Positions 26,494-36,665 are shown, counted from the first letter of the stretch. The stretch: 64,000 bases of DNA from Halopseudomonas sabulinigri (GCF_900105255.1 NZ_LT629763.1:1054001-1118000), one strand, 5' to 3'. Program-made: numbers and translations. Notes: generated by a model from the sequence alone, not told the origin.

Positions 26494-27078
26494 TTACATG
26501 CTCAGCGCCATGCTCACGCCGGCCATGCTGATCAGCGCGCCCAATACTGAGACAGCACGCTGCCAGTGCCGTGCCTGCAGCCATTGGCCGCCGACCAGCC
26601 CGAGCCCGTGCAACCCGGCGGTTGCTACGGCAAAACCGAAGGCGTAGGCCGCCGCACCCGCTGCCGCGGGCATCTCGGCGCCATGGGCGTACCCGTGGAA
26701 CAGCGCGAAACCGCTGACCAGCACCGCTGCCGGAATGGTGGCACCGCTGCGCGCGAACATCAGCAGCACGCCCAGTACGATCACCGAGGCCACGATACCC
26801 AGCTCAACACCCGGCAGATGCATGCCGGCCATGGCCAGACCACCGCCCAGTACCATCACGCCGACAAAAAGCACCGGCAGCAACCAGCGTGCGACCCCGC
26901 CGAGCTTGGCTGCACACAAGCCGACCGCCACCATGGCCAGCAGGTGATCCAGACCAAACAGCGGGTGACTCAGGCCGCTGACCAGGCCGGACGTACCGTG
27001 GCCGGGGTGGGCATAGGCCATGGCTGGCATCAGAGTAAGGCCAGCGGCCAGCAGAAGGTGTTTGCGAAGGTGGTTCAT
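26494..27078 (-). CDS. ureJ: HupE/UreJ-family nickel permease
   Basis: 194 residues with a signal-like first helix and about six transmembrane segments. The HupE motif HPLFGLDHLLAMVAVGL is visible early, with HGYAHGAEMP further on; both carry the histidines expected to bind nickel. Such proteins import Ni2+ for urease or hydrogenase. Last gene of the urease operon, starting 1 bp after the ureG stop with its AAGGAG inside ureG, which makes a nickel supply role for urease likely. Confidence 0.9.
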   Translation of the reverse strand: MNHLRKHLLLAAGLTLMPAMAYAHPGHGTSGLVSGLSHPLFGLDHLLAMVAVGLCAAKLGGVARWLLPVLFVGVMVLGGGLAMAGMHLPGVELGIVASVIVLGVLLMFARSGATIPAAVLVSGFALFHGYAHGAEMPAAAGAAAYAFGFAVATAGLHGLGLVGGQWLQARHWQRAVSVLGALISMAGVSMALSM

Positions 27079-27079
27079 G

Positions 27080-27727
27080 TCAGGCTCCTTGTTGAGATTG
27101 TTCAGTGCTGGGCAGCGCCTTGAGCATGCCCTGACGTACGATGAAATTGATGATGTCTTCCACGCCCTGCCCGCTCTTGAGGTTGGAAAACACGAAAGGG
27201 CGCTCGCCGCGCATTTTCTTGGCGTCGCGATCCATCACGCCCAGATCGGCGCCCACCAGCGGAGCCAGGTCGGTCTTGTTGATGATCAGCAGGTCGGAGC
27301 GGGTAATACCCGGCCCACCCTTGCGCGGTATCTTGTCGCCAGCGGACACATCGATCACGTAGAGCGTGAGGTCAGACAGCTCGGGGCTGAAGGTCGCGGC
27401 AAGGTTGTCGCCGCCGCTCTCCACCAGCACCAGCTCCATTTCCGGGTGACGCTCCTGCAGCTCGGCCACGGCGGCCAGATTCATCGAAGCGTCCTCGCGG
27501 ATGGCGGTGTGCGGGCAGCCGCCGGTTTCGACGCCCAGGATGCGGTCTTCCGGCAACGCATCGTGGCGCAGCAGAAAGTCGGCATCCTCGCGGGTATAGA
27601 TATCATTGGTGATCACACCCAGGTTGTAGTGCGGGTACAGGCGCTCGCAGAGGGTGCGCACCAGTGCAGTCTTGCCGGAACCCACAGGTCCGCCAATGCC
27701 CACTCGCAATGCAGGTCTGGTAGTCAT
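27080..27727 (-). CDS. ureG: Urease accessory GTPase UreG
   Basis: 215 residues. A SIMIBI-class GTPase that delivers nickel to apo-urease together with UreD and UreF. Visible are the P-loop [12 protein letters not shown] (about 11-22), the metal-binding CPH in [17 protein letters not shown], the switch region [15 protein letters not shown] and the guanine-specificity NKTD. AAGGAG lies upstream of the ATG at 27727. It is placed between ureF and ureJ. Confidence 0.96.
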   Translation of the reverse strand: MTTRPALRVGIGGPVGSGKTALVRTLCERLYPHYNLGVITNDIYTREDADFLLRHDALPEDRILGVETGGCPHTAIREDASMNLAAVAELQERHPEMELVLVESGGDNLAATFSPELSDLTLYVIDVSAGDKIPRKGGPGITRSDLLIINKTDLAPLVGADLGVMDRDAKKMRGERPFVFSNLKSGQGVEDIINFIVRQGMLKALPSTEQSQQGA

Positions 27728-27740
27728 ATGTCAGTGCTCC

Positions 27741-28412
27741 TTAAGATCGAAACAGTCGGGTGTATTGATGTTCGTGCCGGGCGCTGGCGAACGCCAGGCC
27801 AGGCAACCCCGCGCCGAGTTCGTCGCCAGGCAGCTGCCGCGCTGTCTCCACGACGCCCGGCAGGCTGGGCAAAATACGGTCAAGCAGGCGCTGAGCATCG
27901 GTCTGGCCCAGCGGTATCAGTTTGGTCGCGGCGCCCACCTGGTTCTCCAGCCAGCTCCAGAGTGCCCCGAGTGCCAGCGCATGTGCGCCGGTGCTCCAGT
28001 GCTGGCCGGCCATGGCCAGCGCGGTGACCAGCGCCAGAGGCTCGCCGCTAGGCCACTCCTGTGCACTGGGTACACCGAGCGAGCACAGCAGCCGCAACAA
28101 GGCGCCGCCCTGCTGGCTGTCCTCCAGATACAACTCGGCGGTTTCGCGGTTGGCCAGCAGCCAGTCATTCCAGGAGAACAGCGCTCCGTCATCGGCGCGT
28201 TCCAGCGCCTCGTACTGCCGCAGCAGAATGGGTATATCCAGCCGCGCGGCGGAGTGCTCAAGCAAACCACCAAGCCAACCGGCGGCACTGTCGATATCCG
28301 TCACCCAAGCCTGCTCGATGGCGTACTCCAGGCCTTGCGAATAGGCATAGCCACCAATCGGCAGTGCCGGGCTGGCCAGCTGCAATACGCGCAGCAGCGC
28401 CAGATCGGTCAT
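27741..28412 (-). CDS. ureF: Urease accessory protein UreF
   Basis: 223 residues, all-helical UreF fold with the conserved LQLASPALPIGGYAYSQGLE at the N-terminus. UreF works as a GTPase-regulating partner of UreG in the UreD-F-G activation complex. I chose the ATG at 28412 because it gives the usual N-terminus; an upstream ATG at 28448 would overlap the end of ureE by 14 bp and has no binding site. Confidence 0.93.
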   Translation of the reverse strand: MTDLALLRVLQLASPALPIGGYAYSQGLEYAIEQAWVTDIDSAAGWLGGLLEHSAARLDIPILLRQYEALERADDGALFSWNDWLLANRETAELYLEDSQQGGALLRLLCSLGVPSAQEWPSGEPLALVTALAMAGQHWSTGAHALALGALWSWLENQVGAATKLIPLGQTDAQRLLDRILPSLPGVVETARQLPGDELGAGLPGLAFASARHEHQYTRLFRS

Positions 28413-28434
28413 TACTCTGGCTTCCACCCTCGCC

Positions 28435-28920
28435 TCAGCCACGATCATGCCCGGCCAGCCGCAGAAAAGGTGCCGCCGGGGTGGCAACGCTGTGGCTGTG
28501 GTTATGGTAGGCACCGGACTCAGGATTGAAAGGCGCGGTAATCTGCTCTACCTCCAGCCCAAAGCCGCGCAGCATGGCATCCAGCACGTGATCGCACAGG
28601 TAACGCAGCTCGCCGGCGCGCACCTCGAGTGCGACGTGACGGTTGCCCATGTGATAGGCCGCCCGCGCCAGCAGCAGCGCGTCACTGCACTGCACACGCG
28701 ACAGTTGCTCCGGTGCGGCACTGATCATCAGCACGCTGCCGTCAGTGCACTGCAGGCGTTCGCCCTGGGCCAACACGCGACCACGTGGTAGAAACAGGCC
28801 GACGTCCAACCCACCCTCGGTGACCGCACGCAGACGGCTACGGGTGCGAAGCTCATAGGTCAGCTCGAGCACGTGGTCGTGACCGCCCTCGCCCTCCAGC
28901 CATTCATGACATTCCAGCAT
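28435..28920 (-). CDS. ureE: Urease accessory nickel chaperone UreE
   Basis: 161 residues. N-terminal peptide-binding domain (about 1-75) and C-terminal metal-binding domain with GNRHVALEV and a short histidine-rich stretch YHNHSHS near the end. It carries nickel to the UreG-bearing complex. The ATG at 28920 follows GAGAGGGAAAG; a TTG further upstream is rejected. The C-terminal histidine tail is much shorter than in Klebsiella UreE, as in many Pseudomonas forms. Confidence 0.93.
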   Translation of the reverse strand: MLECHEWLEGEGGHDHVLELTYELRTRSRLRAVTEGGLDVGLFLPRGRVLAQGERLQCTDGSVLMISAAPEQLSRVQCSDALLLARAAYHMGNRHVALEVRAGELRYLCDHVLDAMLRGFGLEVEQITAPFNPESGAYHNHSHSVATPAAPFLRLAGHDRG

Positions 28921-28972
28921 TGGGTCTTTCCCTCTCAAAACAGGTCATTCAACACAAATCGTTCAAAGCCAC

Positions 28973-30673
28973 TTAGAACAGGTAGTAACGCTGGGCCAGC
29001 GGCAATTCGGTGGCCGGCTCGCAGAGCAGCTCAACACCGTCGGCCTTGACCACATAGGTCTGCGGATCAACGCTGATGTCGGGCATGTAATCGTTCAGCT
29101 TCATGTCCGCCTTGCCGATGGTGCGGGTATTGCGTACCGCTTCCAGCCGGCGATTCAGGCCAAGCTTGTCGGCAATACCGGCGTCCAGCGCTGCCTTGGA
29201 GACAAAGGTCACACAGGTGCTATCCATACCCTTGCCAAAGGCGCCGAACATCGGCCGGTAGTGCACTGGCTGCGGCGTCGGAATCGAGGCGTTCGGATCG
29301 CCCATCGGCGCCGCAGCGATGGCACCGCCCTTGAGAATCAGGCTGGGCTTGGTGCCAAAGAACGCCGGCTTCCACAGCACCAGATCTGCCAGTTTGCCGA
29401 CCTCGATCGAGCCGACCACATCGGCCAGGCCCATGGTGATGGCCGGGTTGATGGTGTACTTGGCGATGTAGCGTTTGGCGCGTGCGTTGTCGGACCACTC
29501 ATCGTCGCCCTCCAGCGGGCCGCGCTGCACTTTCATCTTGTGCGCGGTTTGCCAAGTGCGAGTGACCACTTCACCCACGCGGCCCATGGCCTGGGAGTCT
29601 GACGAGATCATGCAGAAGGCGCCCAGGTCGTGCAGGATGTCTTCGGCGGCGATGGTCTCGCGGCGGATGCGCGAGTCAGCAAAGGCTACGTCTTCGGCGA
29701 TGGCCGGATCCAGGTGATGGCAAACCATCAGCATGTCCAGGTGCTCATCCACAGTGTTGACCGTGTAAGGCCGCGTCGGGTTGGTCGAGGACGGCAGCAC
29801 GTTGGCTTCACCGCAGGCCTTGATGATATCCGGCGCGTGGCCACCACCAGCGCCCTCGGTGTGATAGGTGTGAATCACCCGGCCATTGATCGCGGCCAGG
29901 GTGTCTTCCACAAAACCGGATTCATTCAGGGTATCGGTGTGGATCGCCACCTGCACATCGTAGGCATCGGCCACACTCAGGCAGCAGTCAATAGCCGCCG
30001 GCGTAGTGCCCCAGTCTTCGTGCAGTTTGAGGCCCATCGCGCCAGCCTCGATCTGCTCTTCCAATGCGTCCGGCAGGCTGGCGTTACCCTTGCCGAGAAA
30101 GCCGAGGTTCATCGGAAAACACTCGGCGGATTGGAGCATCTTGCCCAGGTGCCAGGCACCCGGTGTGCAGGTGGTGGCATTGGTGCCGGTGGCCGGGCCG
30201 GTGCCGCCACCAATCATGGTGGTGACGCCCGACATCAGCGCCTCATCAATCTGCTGCGGGCAGATGAAATGAATGTGCGCATCAATGCCGCCGGCAGTCA
30301 GAATCATGCCTTCGCCGGCAATCACCTCGGTACAGGGCCCGATGATGATATCGATACCCGGTTGTATATCCGGGTTGCCAGCCTTGCCGATCGCCTGGAT
30401 GTTGCCATCCTTGAGCGCCACGTCGGCCTTGATCACGCCCCACCAGTCGAGGATCAGCGCATTGGTGATCACGGTATCCGGGGTTTCGGTACGGGTGCGC
30501 TGGCTTTGCCCCATGCCGTCGCGGATTACCTTGCCGCCACCAAATTTCACTTCCTCGCCGTAGCGGGTCAGGTCCTTCTCTACGCTGATCCACAGCTCGG
30601 TGTCGCCAAGACGCACGCGGTCGCCGGTGGTTGGGCCATACATTTCGGCGTAGGCCTGTCTGCTGATTTCCAT
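28973..30673 (-). CDS. ureC: Urease alpha subunit
   Basis: 566 residues, the catalytic subunit hydrolysing urea to ammonia and carbamate at a dinuclear nickel site. Visible are the nickel-binding HIHF, the carbamylated lysine in GLKLHEDWG (about Lys216), [10 protein letters not shown], the flap MVCHHLD with the conserved Cys-His pair and the C-terminal RYYLF. Full length and all key residues are present. AGGAG lies upstream of the ATG. Between ureB and ureE in the operon. Confidence 0.98.
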   Translation of the reverse strand: MEISRQAYAEMYGPTTGDRVRLGDTELWISVEKDLTRYGEEVKFGGGKVIRDGMGQSQRTRTETPDTVITNALILDWWGVIKADVALKDGNIQAIGKAGNPDIQPGIDIIIGPCTEVIAGEGMILTAGGIDAHIHFICPQQIDEALMSGVTTMIGGGTGPATGTNATTCTPGAWHLGKMLQSAECFPMNLGFLGKGNASLPDALEEQIEAGAMGLKLHEDWGTTPAAIDCCLSVADAYDVQVAIHTDTLNESGFVEDTLAAINGRVIHTYHTEGAGGGHAPDIIKACGEANVLPSSTNPTRPYTVNTVDEHLDMLMVCHHLDPAIAEDVAFADSRIRRETIAAEDILHDLGAFCMISSDSQAMGRVGEVVTRTWQTAHKMKVQRGPLEGDDEWSDNARAKRYIAKYTINPAITMGLADVVGSIEVGKLADLVLWKPAFFGTKPSLILKGGAIAAAPMGDPNASIPTPQPVHYRPMFGAFGKGMDSTCVTFVSKAALDAGIADKLGLNRRLEAVRNTRTIGKADMKLNDYMPDISVDPQTYVVKADGVELLCEPATELPLAQRYYLF

Positions 30674-30691
30674 TATTCGCTCCTGATCTGC

Positions 30692-30997
30692 TCAGAGACT
30701 GCCCATGACGTCGCCACGGAAGCCATACACCTTGCGCTCACCGGCCAAGGCCACCAGTTCCACCTCGCGGCTCTGCCCCGGCTCGAAACGCACTGCCGTG
30801 CCAGCGGCAATGTTCAGCCGAAAGCCACGCGCCGCAGCACGGTCGAACTGCAGCGCCGGGTTGGTTTCAGCAAAGTGGTAATGAGAGCCCACCTGCACCG
30901 GGCGGTCGCCACTGTTGGCCACGCTGATCATCAGCGTCTCGCGCCCCTCGTTGAGTTGCAGCGAGCCCTCGCGGGTCTGTATTTCTCCTGGAATCAT
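30692..30997 (-). CDS. ureB: Urease beta subunit
   Basis: 101 residues with the standard UreB sequence [38 protein letters not shown] and the C-terminal GFRGDVMG. Structural subunit of urease. The ATG at 30997 is preceded by GAGGAG. It lies 10 bp after ureA and 18 bp before ureC. Confidence 0.96.
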   Translation of the reverse strand: MIPGEIQTREGSLQLNEGRETLMISVANSGDRPVQVGSHYHFAETNPALQFDRAAARGFRLNIAAGTAVRFEPGQSREVELVALAGERKVYGFRGDVMGSL

Positions 30998-31007
30998 GGC
31001 GCTCTCC

Positions 31008-31310
31008 TCAGGGAATCGGGTTATGCACGGTGACCAGTTTGGTGCCGTCGGGGAAAGTTGCTTCCACCTGCACCTCGGCCAGCAGTTCGGGAATGCCATC
31101 CATCACCTGATCGCGACTTAGCAAGGTGCGACCGTAGCTCATCATCTCGGCCACGCTGCGCCCATCTCGCGCACCTTCCATGATCGCAGCGCTGATGTAG
31201 GCCATGGCTTCCGGATAATTCAGCTTTACCCCGCGGGCCAACCGGCGCTCGGCCAGCAGCGCTGCGGTGAATAGCAGAAGTTTGTCTTTTTCGCGCGGTG
31301 TCAGCTCCAT
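31008..31310 (-). CDS. ureA: Urease gamma subunit
   Basis: 100 residues, beginning [20 protein letters not shown] and containing [22 protein letters not shown]. Smallest structural urease subunit, separate here rather than fused to UreB. The ATG at 31310 has GGAG 8 bp upstream, 14 bp after the ureD stop. Confidence 0.96.
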   Translation of the reverse strand: MELTPREKDKLLLFTAALLAERRLARGVKLNYPEAMAYISAAIMEGARDGRSVAEMMSYGRTLLSRDQVMDGIPELLAEVQVEATFPDGTKLVTVHNPIP

Positions 31311-31324
31311 GAAACGGGCTCCAT

Positions 31325-32182
31325 TCAGGTATTCCAGATACGGGGTGAGCAGGCAGCGCGACCGTTGATCAGGGGTCGCAGGTGCTGCCACAAACGAATA
31401 AAGGTATTGCGCGCATGTTCGGCCTCATGACCAAGATAACGGCCAATCAGCAAGCCGTTGCGCTGCGTCAGCGCCAACTGCGGGTAGTCTGCAAAGGTCT
31501 CACGCAGGTCATCGAGCTGTTGGCGATCCAGTTGCAGTGTAGCCAACCAGGTGCCACTGACACCGGCTCCGGCCAACCCCCAGCGCGCATCCAGCAGCGC
31601 TTCACCACCCACAAAGCAGTTGCGCTCGATGTAAATCGGCCGGCCATCGCGCCACACGTCCAGGCGCTGCTCCACCGCGCCGTGGGTAAAGCCTTCGTCC
31701 GCCGCCGGTCGGCCAAGGCAGAGCAGATCCCAGGCGCAGCAACGAGCATCGCCGTTCAAATCAATACGGGTAATGAATTTGGCGTTGCAGCCTTCAAAGG
31801 CGATTGTGTCTTGCGGCAGATATTCCAGACTGCTGCCAGCGGCCAGGGTGAAGCGGTTGTGTTGCACCTGAAAGGTGCCGTTGTCGCGCGCGCGATAGCA
31901 TTTGCCCGAGGATGGCGTGGTCAGCAACGCTTGGGCACCCGCTTGCATGTCGGCTTGCAGGCGAAGGGTATCGCCACTGACCAGCCCACCAGGCGGGTGC
32001 AGAATGTAGAGGTGCGGGCAATCGGTCCCTTCCGGAAAGAAGGGACGTTGAATGCGCAGGGGGCCGCGGTGGCTGGTGTGCGCCAACTGGGTGCGTTCTC
32101 CGCTGCGGGCGAACCCCAGGCTTAAGCCGGCTTGCCAGTTCAGCGCGCTATCATGCTGTTCAAGGTGCCAAGCGAGGGTCAT
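31325..32182 (-). CDS. ureD: Urease accessory protein UreD (UreH)
   Basis: 285 residues. Scaffold of the urease activation complex that binds apo-urease and UreF. The conserved [31 protein letters not shown] and [14 protein letters not shown] blocks are present. First gene of the operon. I chose the ATG at 32182 over an upstream TTG because the protein then starts MTLAWHLEQ, close to known UreD. Confidence 0.93.
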   Translation of the reverse strand: MTLAWHLEQHDSALNWQAGLSLGFARSGERTQLAHTSHRGPLRIQRPFFPEGTDCPHLYILHPPGGLVSGDTLRLQADMQAGAQALLTTPSSGKCYRARDNGTFQVQHNRFTLAAGSSLEYLPQDTIAFEGCNAKFITRIDLNGDARCCAWDLLCLGRPAADEGFTHGAVEQRLDVWRDGRPIYIERNCFVGGEALLDARWGLAGAGVSGTWLATLQLDRQQLDDLRETFADYPQLALTQRNGLLIGRYLGHEAEHARNTFIRLWQHLRPLINGRAACSPRIWNT

Positions 32183-32286
32183 AGGGCGTATCCAACCGTT
32201 AACGATGGCCAATTACAGAGCAAGTGCCATGCCACCCTGACGCGCCGATATTCCGCGGCGTGCCCGACAACAGGTCACGGCGCGAC

Positions 32287-32337
32287 GCACCATAAACGAA
32301 CACTGACCATTTGGACAGCATTTCAAGGCACCATAAA
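32287..32337. promoter_or_regulatory. Direct repeat GCACCATAAA x2 upstream of ureD
   Basis: The 10-mer GCACCATAAA occurs at 32287-32296 and again at 32328-32337, 41 bp apart, 105-155 bp upstream of the ureD start and 140-190 bp upstream of rnk. GCACCA resembles an NtrC half-site, but the matching TGGTGC half is absent. A role in nitrogen control of urease is only a suggestion. No sigma-54 promoter with correct spacing was found. Confidence 0.3.
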
Positions 32338-32478
32338 AGGGCATAATTGGATACACCTTGACGGTTGTAACCGCTGCCCAATCTGGTAACGTCGGCTGAC
32401 CAGCGTCCTGCTGGGCAATGCCTTTAATTACCCAAAACTGTTGAACTCAACTCTAATCAAGGAGTAGTGCCGCTCGCC

Positions 32479-32886
32479 ATGAACAAATCCCCCGCCATCG
32501 TAATGACCCGTCTGGATGTGCAGCGCCTGGAGAAAGTGCTCGATAACATGCAGGCGCCACTGGATCTGCTGGAAGCGCTGGAAGACGAGGTGCTGCGCGC
32601 CCGCGTGGTCAGCCACAAGCGCATTGCCAGCGACGTGGTCACCATGAATTCGACAGTGCGGTTTAGTGATGAGGCGAGCGAACGCGAGTTCGTGCTGACA
32701 CTGGTTTATCCAGAGCAGGCCGGACGACCCGGCACCATCTCGATTCTGGCGCCAGTGGGTATCGCCCTGCTCGGTTTGAAGGTCGGTCAGAGCATCAACT
32801 GGCAAGGCCCGCAGGGACGCCCGCTGAAGCTCAAAATCATGGATATTCTGTATCAGCCAGAAGCCAGCGGTGACTATCACCTCTGA
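32479..32886 (+). CDS. rnk: Nucleoside diphosphate kinase regulator Rnk
   Basis: 135 residues, Rnk family: an N-terminal coiled-coil-like segment (IVMTRLDVQRLEKVLDNM) and a C-terminal GreA/GreB-like FKBP-type domain (about 50-130, VTMNSTVRF; LVYPEQAGRPGTISILAPVGIALLGLKVG). It may bind RNA polymerase and was described as a regulator of Ndk in Pseudomonas. The start is ambiguous: AAGGAG is 14 bp before ATG 32479 and only 2 bp before GTG 32467. Homologues favour the ATG. Confidence 0.88.
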   Translation: MNKSPAIVMTRLDVQRLEKVLDNMQAPLDLLEALEDEVLRARVVSHKRIASDVVTMNSTVRFSDEASEREFVLTLVYPEQAGRPGTISILAPVGIALLGLKVGQSINWQGPQGRPLKLKIMDILYQPEASGDYHL

Positions 32887-32901
32887 CACCAGCTGTTAGC
32901 C

Positions 32902-32931
32902 CCAGCGCCCCGAGCTCGCCTCGGGCGCTGG
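32902..32931. terminator. GC-rich hairpin between rnk and rmuC
   Basis: Stem CCAGCGCCC(C)GAG / CTCGGGCGCTGG with one bulged C and a 5-nt loop, 16 bp after the rnk stop and 14 bp after the rmuC stop on the other strand. No T-run, so termination would be weak or factor-assisted. Confidence 0.45.
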
Positions 32932-32944
32932 TTGCCGCTGACCG

Positions 32945-34519
32945 CTATTGCGCCGGATCGGGGCTGTCATGGCCTAGCTCCAGAGCCGCGCGCTCGGTCC
33001 ACTCCTCGCCCAATTCTGCTTTAACAGATACGCCCAACTCTTTGAAATCGTTAACCTGTTTAACCAGGTTGGCGCGCCCGCCAAGCAGTTGATCCTTGGC
33101 TTTGCGGTAGGCATCCGATGCCTTGTCCAGGCTCTTCTCGATATTGTCCATACTACCCAGGAAGGTACGCAGCTTGTCGTGAATCTTGGCCGCGCGTTCG
33201 GCCAGCTCGGCAGTGTGGCGGTTCTGGTCTTCAAAGCGCCACAGCTGCCGCACTATGTTCAGGCTGGTCAACAAGGTGGTGGGCGTGGCCACCAGTACAT
33301 TCTGTTCGATGGCCTTCTGAAACAGGGTTTCATCGGCCTTCAGCGCCTCAACAAAGGCTGACTCGATGGGGATGAACATGAACACCATCTCGGGCGCGTT
33401 AAGGCCCGGCAGATCAAAGTAGTTGCGGTCCGACAGTTCGCGAATGCGCTGTCCGATGGCCTGCACGTGCTCAGCCAGGGCCACCCGCCGCTCGGTGTCA
33501 TCCTCGCTGTTGATGTAGCGGGTATAAGCGTTGAGCGACACCTTGGCGTCGATGATCAGGTGCTTGTCCTGCGGCAGATAGACCAAGACGTCTGGCCGCT
33601 GACGCTGCCCTTCGCTGTTGGTCATGCTGACTTCGCGCTTGAAATCGGTGCCCGCACGCAGACCGGAGCGTTCCAGCACGTTTTCCAGTATCAGCTCTCC
33701 CCAGTTGCCCTGTGTCTTTTTCTGCCCGCGCAGGGCAGTGCTCAGATCATGCGCTTCCTGGGTAATCTGCAGGTTCAGGTCTTTCAGATGCTTGAGCTCA
33801 GCCGCCAGGGTAGCCTGCTGCTGGGTGTCCTTGTGATGGATGTCTTCAACCTTGCTGCGGAACTGGTCGATCTGCTCGCGGAACGGCTTGAGTAGTGCAT
33901 CCAGCGATTGCTGATTCTGTTGCGAGAAGGCCTGGCCCTTGGCCTCGAAGATCTTGCCGGCCAGTTGTTCGAATTCCATTTTCAGCTGGTCGCGGCTGTC
34001 TTTCAGCAGTTGTTGCTGCTCACTGAAATGCTGCTGACGCTGCTCTAAACTGCTTTGCAGCGTGGAGTGCTCCACCTTGAGCTGCTCATGCTCGTGCTGC
34101 AGCGTATCCAGCCGCGTACGCAGTTGGTCACGCTCAGCGCGCAGCTCCTCGACCTGCCTGCCCTGCTCACGGCTCAGCGTTTGCGCACGCTCGGCCTGCA
34201 GCTGCCACTCCTGACCCTGTGCCTGCGCGCTGCTCAGGCGCTCAGCCTGCTGCAGCTGCTGTTGGCGCAGCTCCTGCTGGGTTTCTTGCAGGTGCTCGAT
34301 ACGCGTTTGCAGTCCGCTGTGCTGCGCGTGTTGCTGATGCAGCTCCAGCTGTGCTGTTTGCAGCTCGTCGCGCAATTGCGCCTGCTGTTGCTGCGCTTGC
34401 GCCAACTCCTCGCGCAGCGCGCTCTGACGGCGCAGCAGCAAGGTGGCAGTCAGCCCCCAGCCGGCCAGCAGGGCAAGACAGATAACGGGATAGAGTTGGG
34501 TAAGATCAGACAGGGGCAT
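32945..34519 (-). CDS. rmuC: DNA recombination protein RmuC
   Basis: 524 residues. An N-terminal membrane anchor (about 10-27) precedes a long Q/E/L/R-rich coiled coil (about 30-220). The RmuC nuclease-like domain follows (about 230-470) with GQKKTQGNWGELILENVLERSGL, RPDVLVYLPQDKHLIIDAKVSL and FMFIPIESAF. RmuC limits recombination at inverted repeats. AAGGAG precedes the ATG at 34519. Monocistronic, convergent with rnk. Confidence 0.95.
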   Translation of the reverse strand: MPLSDLTQLYPVICLALLAGWGLTATLLLRRQSALREELAQAQQQQAQLRDELQTAQLELHQQHAQHSGLQTRIEHLQETQQELRQQQLQQAERLSSAQAQGQEWQLQAERAQTLSREQGRQVEELRAERDQLRTRLDTLQHEHEQLKVEHSTLQSSLEQRQQHFSEQQQLLKDSRDQLKMEFEQLAGKIFEAKGQAFSQQNQQSLDALLKPFREQIDQFRSKVEDIHHKDTQQQATLAAELKHLKDLNLQITQEAHDLSTALRGQKKTQGNWGELILENVLERSGLRAGTDFKREVSMTNSEGQRQRPDVLVYLPQDKHLIIDAKVSLNAYTRYINSEDDTERRVALAEHVQAIGQRIRELSDRNYFDLPGLNAPEMVFMFIPIESAFVEALKADETLFQKAIEQNVLVATPTTLLTSLNIVRQLWRFEDQNRHTAELAERAAKIHDKLRTFLGSMDNIEKSLDKASDAYRKAKDQLLGGRANLVKQVNDFKELGVSVKAELGEEWTERAALELGHDSPDPAQ

Positions 34520-34742
34520 GCACTTCTCCTTGGGCTCGCCGTATTATCCATGCGCTGCGTACCCATTAAAACGATTGTTAACCGCAGAGCGCTAGCCGAG
34601 CAAAGAATCGGCAGGCTGGGGCGAAGCTCAATGGCCGGACAAGCTACCTGACGGCAGCACTGGAACAGGGCGGGACTTTAGCGCTCGGCAGCAGGCGTTA
34701 GCTAGAGCGTGCCAACAGCCGTCTTCTGGCCGGGAACCCGGC

Positions 34743-34982
34743 TCAATCCGCCTTGCGGATCAGATAACGGAACACGCCATCACGCTCTTGCTGCTCGACC
34801 AATTCATGCCCCAGAAAGGCACAGAACTTGGGAATATCGCGCTGGGTGGACGGGTCAGTTGCCAGCACCTGCAACAGGTCGCCTACTGCCATGTCGCGCA
34901 CAGCGTTATGCAGCAACATAACCGGTTCCGGGCACATCAGTCCCTGGGTATCCAGGGTCGATGGTGAGGTGGGTTCGCTCAT
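34743..34982 (-). CDS. tusA: Sulfurtransferase TusA
   Basis: 79 residues, TusA fold with the active-site cysteine in [19 protein letters not shown]. Relays sulfur from IscS towards TusBCD/MnmA for tRNA 2-thiouridine synthesis. The longer in-frame extension to 35060 is rejected because the family starts close to the [11 protein letters not shown] motif. Single gene between rmuC and a divergent small gene. Confidence 0.93.
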   Translation of the reverse strand: MSEPTSPSTLDTQGLMCPEPVMLLHNAVRDMAVGDLLQVLATDPSTQRDIPKFCAFLGHELVEQQERDGVFRYLIRKAD

Positions 34983-35129
34983 TATCAGGGCCTGCTTCAA
35001 AAAAAGCCGATTATCCAGAATTAACCGAGTGCTTGCCAGACGCGCTCGCAGCGCCAACACTTAGGCAAGCGGTACATGACAAGTCGAAAAGACGATACAC
35101 CAACACCCGGCCACAACAAGGGATGATTC

Positions 35130-35414
35130 ATGATCAAAGTGTTGATTGAACGTGTTATTGCAGAGGGGCTGGAACAGCCTTACGAAGAGGTTGCCCGGCA
35201 GGTGCTGTCAGCCGCCATTCAATCGCCCGGTTTCATTTCCGGGGAGTCCTTTCGCAATCTGGAGCAGCCGAACCACCGTATCATCACCGTGACCTGGCAG
35301 AACCGGCACTCCTGGGAGCGCTGGGAAAACTCCGATGCGCGCAAGGACAGCATTGGCGCCTTCGCGCCCATTTTGCTGGAACAGGAGCGGATCACCCTGC
35401 TTGAGCCGCTCTAG
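35130..35414 (+). CDS. Antibiotic biosynthesis monooxygenase (ABM) fold protein
   Basis: 94 residues with the dimeric alpha-beta barrel of the ABM family: IKVLIERVIAEG, SGESFRNLEQPNHRIITVTW and RWENSDARKDS. Such small proteins include quinol monooxygenases and haem-degrading enzymes; no haem ligand could be assigned here. AAGGG precedes the ATG. Divergent from tusA and convergent with rlmM. Confidence 0.78.
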   Translation: MIKVLIERVIAEGLEQPYEEVARQVLSAAIQSPGFISGESFRNLEQPNHRIITVTWQNRHSWERWENSDARKDSIGAFAPILLEQERITLLEPL

Positions 35415-35444
35415 CGGTTCATCAGGGTCTAACCGGAGCCCGCC

Positions 35445-36509
35445 TCAGTAGCCACGTGAGATGGCGCGCACGTGGCACGTTACCTCTTCGCGATCGGTGT
35501 ACAGCTGCTTGCAGGCGATTTCTGCCTTGACGCCCGCCTCGTCGAGCGCATCCTGAATGTGCTCCAGACATTGCATCACTTCCTGATAGCGGCGCTTCAT
35601 CGGCAACTTGAAGTTGATGATGACTTCGCGGCACAGGCGTTGACCAATCCACTTGGACACCAGCGCGCTGCTGCGCGCGGGCTTGTCGACAATATCGCAG
35701 ACCATCCAGTCGACCGTGTACTTGGGCTTGTACAGGTAGCCGTCGGCCTGCACGTGCTCCACTTGCCCGCTGTCCATCAGCTTGCGGTCCATTGGGCCGT
35801 TATCCACCGCGATGACGTTCATCAGCCGGTTGACCAGTTGCCAGGTCCAGCCGCCGGGGGCTGCGCCCAAGTCGACCGCCGTCATGCCGGCTTTCAGGCG
35901 GCTATCCCAATCATCGCGCGGAATAAAGTGGTGCCAGGCTTCTTCCAGCTTCAAGGTAGAGCGGCTGGGCGCATCCTTGGGTACGCGCAGGCGCGGAATA
36001 CCCATGGGCCAGGGCGCGGCGTTATCTGCCCAGGACCAGCCAACGAACACCCGCTGACCACTCTCAAAGCACAGATGCAGGCGCGGCAGTTCGGGTTTGT
36101 TCGGGCGCACGAAGCGGGTCTTGGTAAGCGAGCGTTCGAGCGGTGCGCGCAATTTCTTGGTCAGCGCGGCCATTGATTTACCGTCGTTAGTATCGGCCGT
36201 CTCCAGCCACAGCTGCGACGCGATGGGCCCCTGTGCGCAGGCGGTGATAATCGGGGTAATGCGATCTTCCGGATCGACGTCCAACCAGCTGCCTACTGCC
36301 CATTGGCGAGCGAAGATCAGATGACTGAAGGGAATGACTTGCATCAGTTGCTCAGCGTCGCCTGCCTGCGGGCAGACGAAGCGCACCAAGGCTGCGCCGT
36401 CCTGCGCTACGGCATAACCGGCGATGCCCTGCTCGGCTGCCAGCTCCTGCATTTCTGCAGCGGCTTCCCCTTCAAAACCTGGACGACAATGTAGCAACAG
36501 TTCCTGCAT
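35445..36509 (-). CDS. rlmM: 23S rRNA 2'-O-ribose C2498 methyltransferase RlmM
   Basis: 354 residues. An N-terminal THUMP-like RNA-binding part (about 1-170) is followed by a Rossmann methyltransferase domain with the SAM motif AVDLGAAPGGWTWQL (about 215-230), the catalytic lysine region MVCDIVDKPARSSAL and FKLPMKRRY. Methylates C2498 in 23S rRNA. All catalytic residues appear present. Divergent from mesX, with which it shares a 294-bp intergenic region. Confidence 0.94.
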   Translation of the reverse strand: MQELLLHCRPGFEGEAAAEMQELAAEQGIAGYAVAQDGAALVRFVCPQAGDAEQLMQVIPFSHLIFARQWAVGSWLDVDPEDRITPIITACAQGPIASQLWLETADTNDGKSMAALTKKLRAPLERSLTKTRFVRPNKPELPRLHLCFESGQRVFVGWSWADNAAPWPMGIPRLRVPKDAPSRSTLKLEEAWHHFIPRDDWDSRLKAGMTAVDLGAAPGGWTWQLVNRLMNVIAVDNGPMDRKLMDSGQVEHVQADGYLYKPKYTVDWMVCDIVDKPARSSALVSKWIGQRLCREVIINFKLPMKRRYQEVMQCLEHIQDALDEAGVKAEIACKQLYTDREEVTCHVRAISRGY

Positions 36510-36665
36510 GACACGCTCCCGCTCGATGACCGGCCGCTACTCTACAGGCTGCCGAGGCCTGGTTGAAGTGCCGCCGGACTGATTCACGCGCCATTATGAA
36601 TACCCGCCTGCGTGGCCCGTCCTGCGCAGGACGAAAAACCCCCATGAATACTTCTAATGTTTCTT

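Noticed and set aside
29630-31033. 467-codon open frame antisense to ureC and ureB
   Set aside because: UreC and UreB are complete on the other strand; the antisense frame has no recognisable domain.
32183-32478. Sigma-54 promoter for the urease operon
   Set aside because: The best GG/GC pair has 12 instead of 11 bases between the key guanines, so it does not meet the strict spacing.
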